This document shows, in pieces, positions 1 through 5,359 of a DNA stretch of 6,681 bases. The translations under genes were made by a program, and so were the position numbers. Within the stretch, counting starts at the first letter, position 1, and each line of letters starts with the position of its first letter. The notes under the pieces were generated by a model, which saw nothing but the letters and a program-made list of their open reading frames with translations, had not been told where the DNA came from and did not search any database. Where the stretch lies: the NCBI GenBank assembly GCA_049608925.1, contig JBMYXZ010000075.1:1-6681 (forward strand). The letters run 5' to 3'. The stretch is from JBMYXZ01 sp049608925 (GTDB lineage Bacteria; Pseudomonadota; Alphaproteobacteria; JAGOMX01).

Positions 1-761
1 GCGCGGATACTGAAAGGGATTGTGCTGATATAGGCGATGCCGAACACTGAAAGGGTTATCCAAAAAGCGTTTATCAGGCAGGTCACAAAAACACCAATTC
101 CCAACATCAGATACAGAACTTGCCTAGGATGGATCGACGTTCCTTTCATGGAAAACATCGGAATGCGTGAGACCATCAAAACGCCTGCTACTAGCAGAAA
201 GGGTGCACAAAAAGCTGGATATGTATATAACGGGATTTCAACAGCAAAGCTGAACACCAGTCCCATGATTGCCATGATGCCACCAGCAGTGCTAGGCACG
301 CCGGTGAAGAACTTTTTCATCCAGGCGGGCTTTTCTTCGGCTTTTAAGCTGTCAGTGTTAAAGCGTGCCAGACGTAAAGCGCTGCAGATTACAAAAAATA
401 AAGCGATGCTCCAGCCGATGCCGTTCCATTGGTGCAGGCTGACATAATACATTACCACGGCTGGGGATACGCCAAAGCAGATAAAGTCTGATAAGGAATC
501 GAGCTCGGCCCCGAAATGTGAAGAAGAATCCAACAGGCGCGCAATGCGGCCGTCCATGAAGTCCAGGATTGCAGCGATTAGAATGGCCACTACTGCCAAT
601 TCTAGCTTGTCATTCAAGGCAAACCTGATGGCACTGACACCTGTGCACATCGCCATCAATGTAATAATATTGGGCAAAACACGTGTTATAGGCATGCGTC
701 TTAACTTCTCAGCTGAGGATTTGCGAATCTTTTCCGTTTTTTGCGCAACAGGTTTGATCAT
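1..761 (-). CDS. pssA: CDP-diacylglycerol-serine O-phosphatidyltransferase, 3' end beyond the window
   Basis: Integral-membrane enzyme that joins CDP-diacylglycerol and L-serine to give phosphatidylserine and CMP, the substrate of the Psd encoded just upstream. The minus-strand frame is open from the ATG at 761 to the window edge (253 codons, no stop), so the C-terminus is missing. The family signature is complete: D70-G71-x2-A74-R75-x8-G84-x3-D88-x3-D92, with the aspartates expected to bind metal and catalyse. Around it lie hydrophobic stretches near residues 55-70, 96-130, 158-200 and 214-248, as in multi-pass members, after a basic N-terminal tail of about 28 residues. The start overlaps the psd stop by one base (TAATG), and AAGGA lies about 11 bases upstream inside psd, so translation is probably coupled. 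Other CDP-alcohol transferases share the motif; the psd neighbour makes PssA by far the best reading. Confidence 0.95.
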   Translation of the reverse strand, partial: MIKPVAQKTEKIRKSSAEKLRRMPITRVLPNIITLMAMCTGVSAIRFALNDKLELAVVAILIAAILDFMDGRIARLLDSSSHFGAELDSLSDFICFGVSPAVVMYYVSLHQWNGIGWSIALFFVICSALRLARFNTDSLKAEEKPAWMKKFFTGVPSTAGGIMAIMGLVFSFAVEIPLYTYPAFCAPFLLVAGVLMVSRIPMFSMKGTSIHPRQVLYLMLGIGVFVTCLINAFWITLSVFGIAYISTIPFSIR

Positions 762-1477
762 TAACTGGCGGTTCCTTGCCTTGCTGGCTCTTTGCTCTCA
801 AAATCAGCTAGAATGGTCTCTCCACCAATCATGCGCTGACCTTCAATCACTAAGGGCGCTGTATCACTGGGGATAAAGATGTCTGCACGACTGCCGAAGC
901 GGATTAAGCCATAAGTCTGACCTGTTTCAACGACATCACCTTCGTTCACATCACAGCGAATGCGCCTGGCGATAAGACCGGCAATCTGGACAAATCCAAT
1001 CTGTGTTCCATCGTCAGATTCAACTACCAAGCCATTGCGTTCGTTCAGCTTGCTTGCTTTATCGAATGAGGCATTAAAGAACTGACCGTGGTGGTAAGCA
1101 GCACGTACAATGCGGCCAGCCATGGGAATACGGTTGATGTGCACATCAAACACGTTCAAGAAAATGCTGATACGCGTATAATCACCTTCAGGCATTTCAA
1201 GTTCCGCGGGTGGATCATCTTTAATAATGCGGTGGACGATACCATCAGCCGGGCTGATAACCAGGCCGTCACGTGTAGGCGTGGTTCGCTTTGGATTGCG
1301 GAAGAAATACGCTACCCAAGCCGAAATTATCAGGCCAATCCATCCCATAAACGGAGATGCCAAGGCCATTAGAAAAGCTACCGTCAGGCTTATTGCCAGA
1401 AAGATATACCCTTCAGGGTGAATAGCGGTTAAAAGGGCAGATAAATGTGGTGGATTACGGTCAACAGCAGAAGACAT
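761..1477 (-). CDS. psd: Phosphatidylserine decarboxylase proenzyme, short type
   Basis: Decarboxylates phosphatidylserine to phosphatidylethanolamine at the inner membrane. The 238-residue proenzyme has an N-terminal hydrophobic region (about 24-58), then the conserved SPADG (D78), FLNVFDVHINR (H113) and, near the C-terminus, the self-cleavage site RFGSR at 193-197. In this family the chain is cut between G195 and S196, and the serine becomes the pyruvoyl cofactor; D78, H113 and S196 would be the processing triad by analogy with the E. coli enzyme. At 238 residues it matches the short bacterial/archaeal-like form (about 210-240) rather than the longer E. coli form. The ATG is 39 bases after tRNA-Gln on the same strand, with only a weak GAAG ribosome site about 8 bases upstream. 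pssA follows with a one-base overlap. Confidence 0.96.
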   Translation of the reverse strand: MSSAVDRNPPHLSALLTAIHPEGYIFLAISLTVAFLMALASPFMGWIGLIISAWVAYFFRNPKRTTPTRDGLVISPADGIVHRIIKDDPPAELEMPEGDYTRISIFLNVFDVHINRIPMAGRIVRAAYHHGQFFNASFDKASKLNERNGLVVESDDGTQIGFVQIAGLIARRIRCDVNEGDVVETGQTYGLIRFGSRADIFIPSDTAPLVIEGQRMIGGETILADFESKEPARQGTAS

Positions 1478-1516
1478 GAGTTACACTTCGTTTTTTATTG
1501 TTAAACAAGAAAAAAT

Positions 1517-1590
1517 TGGCTGGGGCGGCAGGGATCGAACCTGCGATCCCGGGATCAAAACCCGGAGCCTTACCGCTTGGCCACGCCCCA
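1517..1590 (-). tRNA. tRNA-Gln (anticodon TTG)
   Basis: Read on the minus strand it folds as a full cloverleaf. The 7-bp acceptor stem is TGGGGCG/CGCCCCA, the anticodon stem is CCGGG/CCCGG around the loop TTTTGAT, and the T loop is GTTCGATCC-like. The anticodon TTG (1556-1558) reads glutamine CAA and, by wobble, CAG. The discriminator base is G (1520) and the terminal CCA (1517-1519) is encoded in the DNA. Directly 3' of CCA comes A followed by six T residues on the minus strand, then psd 39 bases on. Confidence 0.97.
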
Positions 1591-1608
1591 ATCAATTACT
1601 CGGGTAAC

Positions 1609-1638
1609 ATAATAAAGTTGCAGGCAGGATGCAAGCAA
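1609..1638 (-). promoter_or_regulatory. Candidate sigma70-type promoter for tRNA-Gln
   Basis: On the minus strand, TTGCTT (1638-1633) is followed after 18 bases by TATTAT (1614-1609), a 5/6 match to the -10 consensus. Transcription would start near 1602, about 12 bases before the mature tRNA, a normal 5' leader for RNase P. No convincing promoter was seen between the tRNA and psd, so this one may also feed psd-pssA. Inferred from sequence match only. Confidence 0.5.
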
Positions 1639-1698
1639 AAAGCTACACTCTCTATGAAATGTTAGATTTTGCCATTTTTCGGGCGAAATATGGTGGTG

Positions 1699-2265
1699 TT
1701 ATCCCTCAATAACTGCTTTTGAACAAACGACGGTTTCGTGATTTAAATTAAATCCTCTCTCCTCGACCGCTGATAAAACATTCCAAGTTACAGCTACGAG
1801 TTCTTGATCTTCCTGTCTGCACGAAAATGTTCCGCCTGGCTTAAGCAGCAAGTACATCTGGTAAATAGCGAGTAAGCTAAAATTCTGTTTCATTTTACGT
1901 AAATTTATATTGCAATGTACTAAGTCAAAGGAGCCATATAAGTTTTGGACGACCCCATTCTTAAAAAATTTAGGGGGCTTTTCTGCCTGCATCTTAGATA
2001 CTTGAATCCTTGCGTCAGGTTGCACATGTTTTTGGCAGTATTTGACGTATTCTTCTGATTTATCGTATGCAAAGACTTTGCCATTTTCACCCAAAAACGC
2101 AGCAATGCTGTTTAATTCATCAGTTTTACCACATCCTGCGATCAAGACTCGATGGCCAGAATCTTTACGGTGCGATGAAATGTGTTCTAACAAATCATCA
2201 TAGCTGGCATACGAAGAGTTGCTTGCCATAAATGCATACAATCCCAAGAAGAGTATTCTTCTCAT
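1699..2265 (-). CDS. Small SAM-dependent methyltransferase-like protein with export signal
   Basis: A 188-residue protein I cannot assign to a named family. Residues 1-20 look like a cleavable signal peptide: MRR, a hydrophobic run, then SSYA before SYDD. The rest has class I (Rossmann) methyltransferase landmarks: motif I VLIAGCGKTDE at 40-50 (glycine-rich SAM loop), motif II VFAYDKS at 64-70 with the acidic residue D68, FDLVHCNI at 113-120 after strand 4, and LLKPGG at 140-145. It is short; little remains for a substrate-binding domain. The ATG is six bases after the upstream methyltransferase stop, with a strong AAGGAG site (2275-2280) formed by that gene's last two sense codons, so the two form an operon. 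The substrate is unknown. If it is truly exported, the source of SAM outside the cytoplasm is a puzzle; the N-terminus could instead be a membrane anchor facing inward. Confidence 0.82.
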   Translation of the reverse strand: MRRILFLGLYAFMASNSSYASYDDLLEHISSHRKDSGHRVLIAGCGKTDELNSIAAFLGENGKVFAYDKSEEYVKYCQKHVQPDARIQVSKMQAEKPPKFFKNGVVQNLYGSFDLVHCNINLRKMKQNFSLLAIYQMYLLLKPGGTFSCRQEDQELVAVTWNVLSAVEERGFNLNHETVVCSKAVIEG

Positions 2266-2271
2266 TTACCC

Positions 2272-3132
2272 TTACTCCTTGATGAACTTACCGGTCACAT
2301 AAGTCATGAAAGGTATCTGATATTCTCCTTCCAGCTTTCTATAATCTCTCAGAATTAAGTCAATATCTTCCTCACTTAATACCATATGCTCTAATAATTT
2401 GGGCTTTAGCTCATTTGTTATTGACGTCAACATTCTTTTTGCGTTTTCAGCAGGTATAGTAAATTCAGGCTTATCAATGCTTACAACCTCTATTTCCTGC
2501 TGACGAAAGACCCCTGCGGTTGATTCTCCCATGTCGTAGTCAACATTATTTTTTTTACCAAGCGCTAGCATACCATCAATAAATGTTGAAACGCCTTCTG
2601 GCGTGCCGTCAACTTTCATACGACTGTTCACAGGTTCGTGCGACATGATCACGGCACCATTATTTAGTAAAGGTTTGATGAAGGAAAGTGTCTGTCCAGG
2701 ATTTTTCAAATGCATCAATATCCAACGCATAAAAACAAAATCGACTTTCTTGGTAAATTTCTCTTCAGGAAAAGGCTTGGTAATATCATGTTGGATAAAA
2801 GTCACATTTTTAATACCATTTTGCTGCATGCGCTTTCTACACATTTCCAGCAGCTCAGGGCTTTTATCAACCGCATATACCATTCCTTCGGGGCCCACTT
2901 TTTTGGCAAGATTCAGAGTGGTATAGCCATTAGCACAACCGATATCTAGAACAGTTTGACCAGGCTTGATATGTCTGTCAATAACGTCCCCAGCTGACTT
3001 TTCAACTATCTGAGCCTGCTTGTCTAGACGCTCTCCCGCCGACTTATCGGTTTGCAGTGTATATGGATCACTATTGCCTGCAAGCGTACCTGAGATGTAA
3101 AGAGATATAAGGGAAAGAGCAAGTTTGAACAT
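2272..3132 (-). CDS. SAM-dependent methyltransferase (class I) with export signal
   Basis: 286 residues. The N-terminus MFKLALSLISLYISGTLAG looks like a short signal peptide or anchor (cleavage about residue 18-22). A well-formed class I methyltransferase domain follows: motif I VLDIGCANGY at 61-70, motif II VYAVDKS at 85-91 with D89 expected to hold the SAM ribose, HDITKPFP at 115-122, DFVFMRWILMHLKNP at 131-145, and VIMSHEP at 161-167. The C-terminal 110 residues, with several charged helices, would form the substrate cap. The pattern is closest to the UbiE/type-11 small-molecule methyltransferase class, but the substrate cannot be read from sequence. The start has a good ribosome site, AGGAG at 3140-3144, seven bases upstream. 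It is the first gene of a two-gene operon with the smaller paralogue-like gene, and is strikingly AT-rich (16/60 G+C in sampled stretches). Confidence 0.9.
   Translation of the reverse strand: MFKLALSLISLYISGTLAGNSDPYTLQTDKSAGERLDKQAQIVEKSAGDVIDRHIKPGQTVLDIGCANGYTTLNLAKKVGPEGMVYAVDKSPELLEMCRKRMQQNGIKNVTFIQHDITKPFPEEKFTKKVDFVFMRWILMHLKNPGQTLSFIKPLLNNGAVIMSHEPVNSRMKVDGTPEGVSTFIDGMLALGKKNNVDYDMGESTAGVFRQQEIEVVSIDKPEFTIPAENAKRMLTSITNELKPKLLEHMVLSEEDIDLILRDYRKLEGEYQIPFMTYVTGKFIKE
2275..2280 (-). promoter_or_regulatory. Strong ribosome binding site inside the preceding gene
   Basis: AAGGAG on the minus strand is made of the last two sense codons (Lys-Glu) of the 286-residue methyltransferase and sits nine bases before the ATG at 2265. 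It fixes the start of the 188-residue gene and suggests that the two products are made together. Confidence 0.75.
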
Positions 3133-3191
3133 ATTTTAACTCCTAGATTTTTATTAAGCCTACGAAATTTATAAACACGGATCAATGGCGT

Positions 3192-3221
3192 AAGATACTA
3201 TTGCAGAAAAACAAATTTCAA
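3192..3221 (-). promoter_or_regulatory. Possible promoter of the methyltransferase operon
   Basis: On the minus strand, TTGAAA (3221-3216) is followed after 18 bases by TATCTT (3197-3192). Transcription would start near 3185, leaving a leader of about 53 bases before the ATG. A weaker alternative is TTGATC (3185-3180) with TAGGCT 17 bases on. The region is AT-rich, so chance matches are likely. Confidence 0.3.
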
Positions 3222-3228
3222 AAACATA

Positions 3229-3257
3229 TTGACCATTGCTGGGCAAGGATCTAATGT
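3229..3257 (+). promoter_or_regulatory. Candidate promoter for tRNA-Cys and probably the porin
   Basis: TTGACC (3229-3234) is a 5/6 match to the -35 consensus. Two -10 candidates follow: TCTAAT (3250-3255, a better match but only 15 bases away) and TAATGT (3252-3257, 17 bases away but a poorer match). Transcription would begin about 3262-3265, roughly 11-14 bases before the mature tRNA. Because the porin ATG is 22 bases after the tRNA, this may be the porin promoter too. Confidence 0.42.
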
Positions 3258-3275
3258 AACGCACATAAAGAGTGT

Positions 3276-3349
3276 GGCCGGGTGGCAGAGTGGTTATGCA
3301 GAGGACTGCAAATCCTTGTACGTCGGTTCGATTCCGGTCCCGGCCTCCA
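3276..3349 (+). tRNA. tRNA-Cys (anticodon GCA)
   Basis: A full cloverleaf on the plus strand. The acceptor stem is GGCCGGG/CCCGGCC, the anticodon stem is GAGGA/TCCTT (one G-T wobble at its base) around the loop CTGCAAA, and the T arm carries GGTTCGATTCC. The anticodon GCA is at 3308-3310. The discriminator is T (3346), as usual for tRNA-Cys, and CCA (3347-3349) is encoded. The porin gene begins 22 bases downstream on the same strand. Confidence 0.97.
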
Positions 3350-3371
3350 TTCAATAAAACAAAAATAAAGA

Positions 3372-4631
3372 ATGCGTATGAAACAGGGAAGCTTAGCTCT
3401 TATAGCATTATTGTTATCCGCACCAGCACAAGCCGGTGATGATGTTGAATCCTTGAAGCAGTTGGTTAGGGAATTGGCGCAGCGCGTCAACGATCTAGAA
3501 GACCGTTTGGCTGCAAAAGAATCTTCCAGACAAATTGTACAAGGCTTTGAAATGCCAGCTGCGGCAAAGCCTCTACCAAAGCCAATCGCAACCCCTGACA
3601 GAATGGTCAGTTCAGGCAATGATAAAGTTAAGTTGACGGTCAGTGGACAAGTCAGCCGCGCCGTTTTATATGCCAATAATGGTCAGCGATCTCGATTCTT
3701 CCATGTTGATAATGACAACGGCTCAACGCGCTTTCAGCTGAAAGGTGTTGCGAAGGTTGCACCCGAGTGGGAAATTGGCGCGCAAATTCAAGCTCAGATT
3801 GAATCAAACTCGACCGTTGATGTCGATATAGGCAAGGATGCTGCCAGCTCGACGGTGAACTTCACTGAACGTATTATGGATGTCTTTTTTGTAACCCCTG
3901 CTGGTAAGTTTACTTTAGGGCAGGGTCCCACATCATCAGATGGTATCAGCGAAATTGATCTTTCGGGAACCAATATCATCGGCGATGGCGCCAGTCTTGA
4001 AGAGTTTGCAGGCGGTATTACCTTCCGCAAAGCCGCAAGACCAGACGGCACCACAGGCCCAAGAATCCGAGATGTGTGGAACTCACTTGATGGTCTGGGG
4101 AGACGCGACCGTATACGCTATGACACTCCTAGTATCTTAGGGTTTGTCTTGGGCATGACCCATGCAGATGGAGACTCTAATGACGTCTCTCTAAAATTCC
4201 AGGGAGACTTTGACGGTCACATCTTAAAAGCCGGCGCTGCCTGGGCCAAAAGACGCAAGATGTATAACCAATACAATGCGGGTGTTTCTTTCTTAATGCC
4301 CTGCGGTGTTAGCTTAACTGGTGCAGCAGCTGTTCGCATGCGTACGGCCTTAAATACAGATCCAAAAGTCCAGATGGCGTTTGGTAAGCTTGGCTACCAG
4401 CATAAATGGCTGGAATGCGGGAAGACCGCCACGGCAGTGGATTACGGTGAAACCCGTAACGGGGATCAGCAAGGCGATAAGATCCGCAGTTGGGGTGTAT
4501 ATGTTGTTCAACACATAGACCCAGCAGCGACCGAGCTGTATCTAGGCTATCGCAGGCATTCCTTGTCGCGCCCAGGATATGTGTTTAACACCATCAATGC
4601 AGCTATGTTCGGCGCTAGGGTGAAATTCTAA
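3372..4631 (+). CDS. Outer-membrane porin with N-terminal coiled coil
   Basis: A 419-residue beta-barrel porin. Residues 1-21 are a signal peptide ending in APAQA before GDD. Residues 24-50 form a heptad-like coiled coil, which in related porins is thought to aid trimer assembly or contact with the wall. A proline-rich linker (about 62-76) follows, then a barrel of alternating strands from about residue 85, with the porin-like stretch DRIRYDTP at 246-253. The protein ends in phenylalanine (ARVKF), the usual C-terminal signal for insertion by the Bam complex. Two cysteines, C311 and C349, are unusual for a porin barrel and could form a disulfide. The start may be 3372 or the ATG at 3378; the ribosome site is weak (AAAG/AAAGAA). 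The gene lies 22 bases after tRNA-Cys and overlaps the next gene by one base. The solute passed is unknown. Confidence 0.88.
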   Translation: MRMKQGSLALIALLLSAPAQAGDDVESLKQLVRELAQRVNDLEDRLAAKESSRQIVQGFEMPAAAKPLPKPIATPDRMVSSGNDKVKLTVSGQVSRAVLYANNGQRSRFFHVDNDNGSTRFQLKGVAKVAPEWEIGAQIQAQIESNSTVDVDIGKDAASSTVNFTERIMDVFFVTPAGKFTLGQGPTSSDGISEIDLSGTNIIGDGASLEEFAGGITFRKAARPDGTTGPRIRDVWNSLDGLGRRDRIRYDTPSILGFVLGMTHADGDSNDVSLKFQGDFDGHILKAGAAWAKRRKMYNQYNAGVSFLMPCGVSLTGAAAVRMRTALNTDPKVQMAFGKLGYQHKWLECGKTATAVDYGETRNGDQQGDKIRSWGVYVVQHIDPAATELYLGYRRHSLSRPGYVFNTINAAMFGARVKF

Positions 4632-4774
4632 TGCAGTGGTGTCTGTTGATCATGGTGTTGTTAGCAGGATGCACAAGCTATAAGCCTGTTACATATGAAG
4701 ACGATGACGGTATAAAACCCGGCCCAGGTCTGGTCAGTGGTGATGATGGCGAGATCGTGATTTACGCGCGGTGA
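4631..4774 (+). CDS. Small lipoprotein, 47 residues
   Basis: A short gene whose ATG overlaps the porin stop (TAATG at 4629-4633). The product begins MQWCLLIMVLLAGCTSYKPV: a hydrophobic signal and a textbook lipobox LAGC, so C14 would be lipidated and the mature lipoprotein would be only 34 residues. T15 and S16 after the cysteine, with no aspartate at +2, favour the outer membrane under E. coli-type Lol rules. The mature part is acidic (EDDD at 23-26; GDDGE at 37-41), contains KPGPG at 29-33 and ends IVIYAR. AGGG lies about 10 bases upstream. Its position suggests a partner or assembly helper of the porin, but this is inference. I do not recognise a named family. The lipobox, coupled start and in-frame stop together argue against chance. 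Confidence 0.78.
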   Translation: MQWCLLIMVLLAGCTSYKPVTYEDDDGIKPGPGLVSGDDGEIVIYAR

Positions 4775-4780
4775 GGGGGG

Positions 4781-5260
4781 TTATTTGATCTCCTCCGTAT
4801 CTTCTTCCTTGCCTTTCGAGCTTTGTCGAGAAGGTGGAAGGCCTCCTTCCTCAAGAAGTAGTAGGTCTGCCTCTTGACCGGCCCTTCGCGGGGCCTTTTG
4901 CTCAAATTTTAGTTTTTCATCTACTTCAGGATCTACTGTCATTTTTAGTTGTGTAGGCATACGGTTATTTTCAGGCTTTAAGCTTTCTTTCCAAGCATCA
5001 TGACAGCAGCATCTCGCACAAGGCTGGCAACAGCAGTTGATGCAACACCAATACTTTTGATATCCATAGCGAGGGTTCCAGTTTTCCTTTGAATGTTTTA
5101 AACAGCAACTTCCTGATTTAACAACACAGTTTAAAAAGGTTGCACCAGTAAGAACGGCAAGGATAGTCTCCACGCTTGTTGCATGAGCAGGTTTACTGGC
5201 TGGTGTGGCTATACATAAAACGACTGCTAGAATAGGAAACAGCTTGCTGAATTTATTCAT
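4781..5260 (-). CDS. Exported cysteine-rich protein of unknown function
   Basis: I do not recognise this 159-residue protein. Residues 1-27 are a clear signal peptide ending PAHA before TSVE. The mature protein has 12 cysteines, all between 45 and 86: C45, C52, C53, C72, C73, C76, C77, C78, C81, C84, C85 and C86. The core pattern is CC-x2-CCC-x2-C-x2-CCC (72-86), followed by histidine, with several aromatics between the two clusters. The rest is a hydrophilic, charged tail rich in Lys and Glu (about 90-159), probably flexible. Such density suggests either a disulfide-locked mini-domain or a metal-binding, metallothionein-like patch. The start is ATG at 5260, with GAGGG five bases upstream; a GTG at 5272 is less likely. 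The gene is divergent from an exported glutaredoxin-like gene and converges on the porin-lipoprotein unit, six bases from its end. Confidence 0.8.
   Translation of the reverse strand: MNKFSKLFPILAVVLCIATPASKPAHATSVETILAVLTGATFLNCVVKSGSCCLKHSKENWNPRYGYQKYWCCINCCCQPCARCCCHDAWKESLKPENNRMPTQLKMTVDPEVDEKLKFEQKAPRRAGQEADLLLLEEGGLPPSRQSSKGKEEDTEEIK
4880..4899 (+). terminator. Possible rho-independent terminator of the porin-lipoprotein unit
   Basis: GGCCC (4880-4884) and GGGCC (4891-4895) form a 5-bp all-GC stem with a six-base loop, followed directly by TTTT (4896-4899). It would stop plus-strand transcription about 105 bases after the lipoprotein gene, inside the opposite-strand cysteine-rich gene. 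The U tract is short, so efficiency is uncertain. Confidence 0.4.
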
Positions 5261-5265
5261 TTTTA

Positions 5266-5270
5266 CCCTC
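5266..5270 (-). promoter_or_regulatory. Ribosome binding site that sets the start of the cysteine-rich gene
   Basis: GAGGG on the minus strand lies five bases before the ATG at 5260. The alternative GTG start at 5272 would overlap this site and leave no comparable site ahead of it; starting at 5260 also gives the more typical signal peptide MNKFSKLF. Confidence 0.65.
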
Positions 5271-5290
5271 ACTATTTATGTGCCTTCATT

Positions 5291-5302
5291 GAACAATTGT
5301 TC
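5291..5302. promoter_or_regulatory. Perfect 12-base palindrome, operator-like
   Basis: GAACAATTGTTC reads the same on both strands. It lies between the divergent cysteine-rich and glutaredoxin-like genes, 31 bases before the ATG of the former and just before the CtrA-like box. A dimeric repressor or activator could bind; no family is assigned. Confidence 0.4.
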
Positions 5303-5303
5303 C

Positions 5304-5320
5304 GTTAACAAAAGGTTAAC
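5304..5320. promoter_or_regulatory. CtrA-type box (TTAA-N7-TTAAC)
   Basis: Two copies of GTTAAC (5304-5309 and 5315-5320), repeated with an 11-base period, give TTAA-N7-TTAAC, an exact match to the full CtrA site known from Caulobacter and other alphaproteobacteria. Because GTTAAC is self-complementary, the match holds on both strands, so it could serve both divergent genes. It ends four bases before the -35 of the glutaredoxin-like gene, a position suited to activation. Binding is inferred, not shown. Confidence 0.5.
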
Positions 5321-5324
5321 AAGA

Positions 5325-5353
5325 TTGAAAAATTCGCGGATATCAGATACAAT
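5325..5353 (+). promoter_or_regulatory. Strong sigma70-type promoter giving a leaderless mRNA
   Basis: TTGAAA (5325-5330) and TACAAT (5348-5353) are separated by exactly 17 bases, with 4/6 and 5/6 consensus matches. The -10 ends six bases before the ATG at 5360, so transcription should start at or within a base or two of the start codon. No Shine-Dalgarno sequence is present between the -10 and the ATG. Confidence 0.65.
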
Positions 5354-5359
5354 TTTAAT

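Noticed and set aside
37..876. Plus-strand frames at 37-447 and 544-876
   Set aside because: They lie opposite pssA and psd, whose frames carry full family motifs; the plus-strand products show no recognisable features.
3169..3354. 61-codon minus-strand reading frame over tRNA-Cys
   Set aside because: It is the antisense translation of a tRNA gene (RDRNRTDVQGFAVL type), a well-known false protein in databases.
3251..3676. 141-codon minus-strand frame across tRNA-Cys and the porin start
   Set aside because: It is antisense to the tRNA and to a clear signal-peptide porin; no domain or ribosome site supports it.
5261..5272. GTG start at 5272 for the cysteine-rich gene
   Set aside because: The GAGGG ribosome site sits between it and the ATG at 5260; starting at 5272 would place that site inside the coding region.
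5271..5303. Sigma70 promoter for the cysteine-rich gene
   Set aside because: A CATAAA/TAAATA -10-like sequence is present, but no -35 match lies at 15-19 bases; an activator-dependent promoter is possible but not shown.
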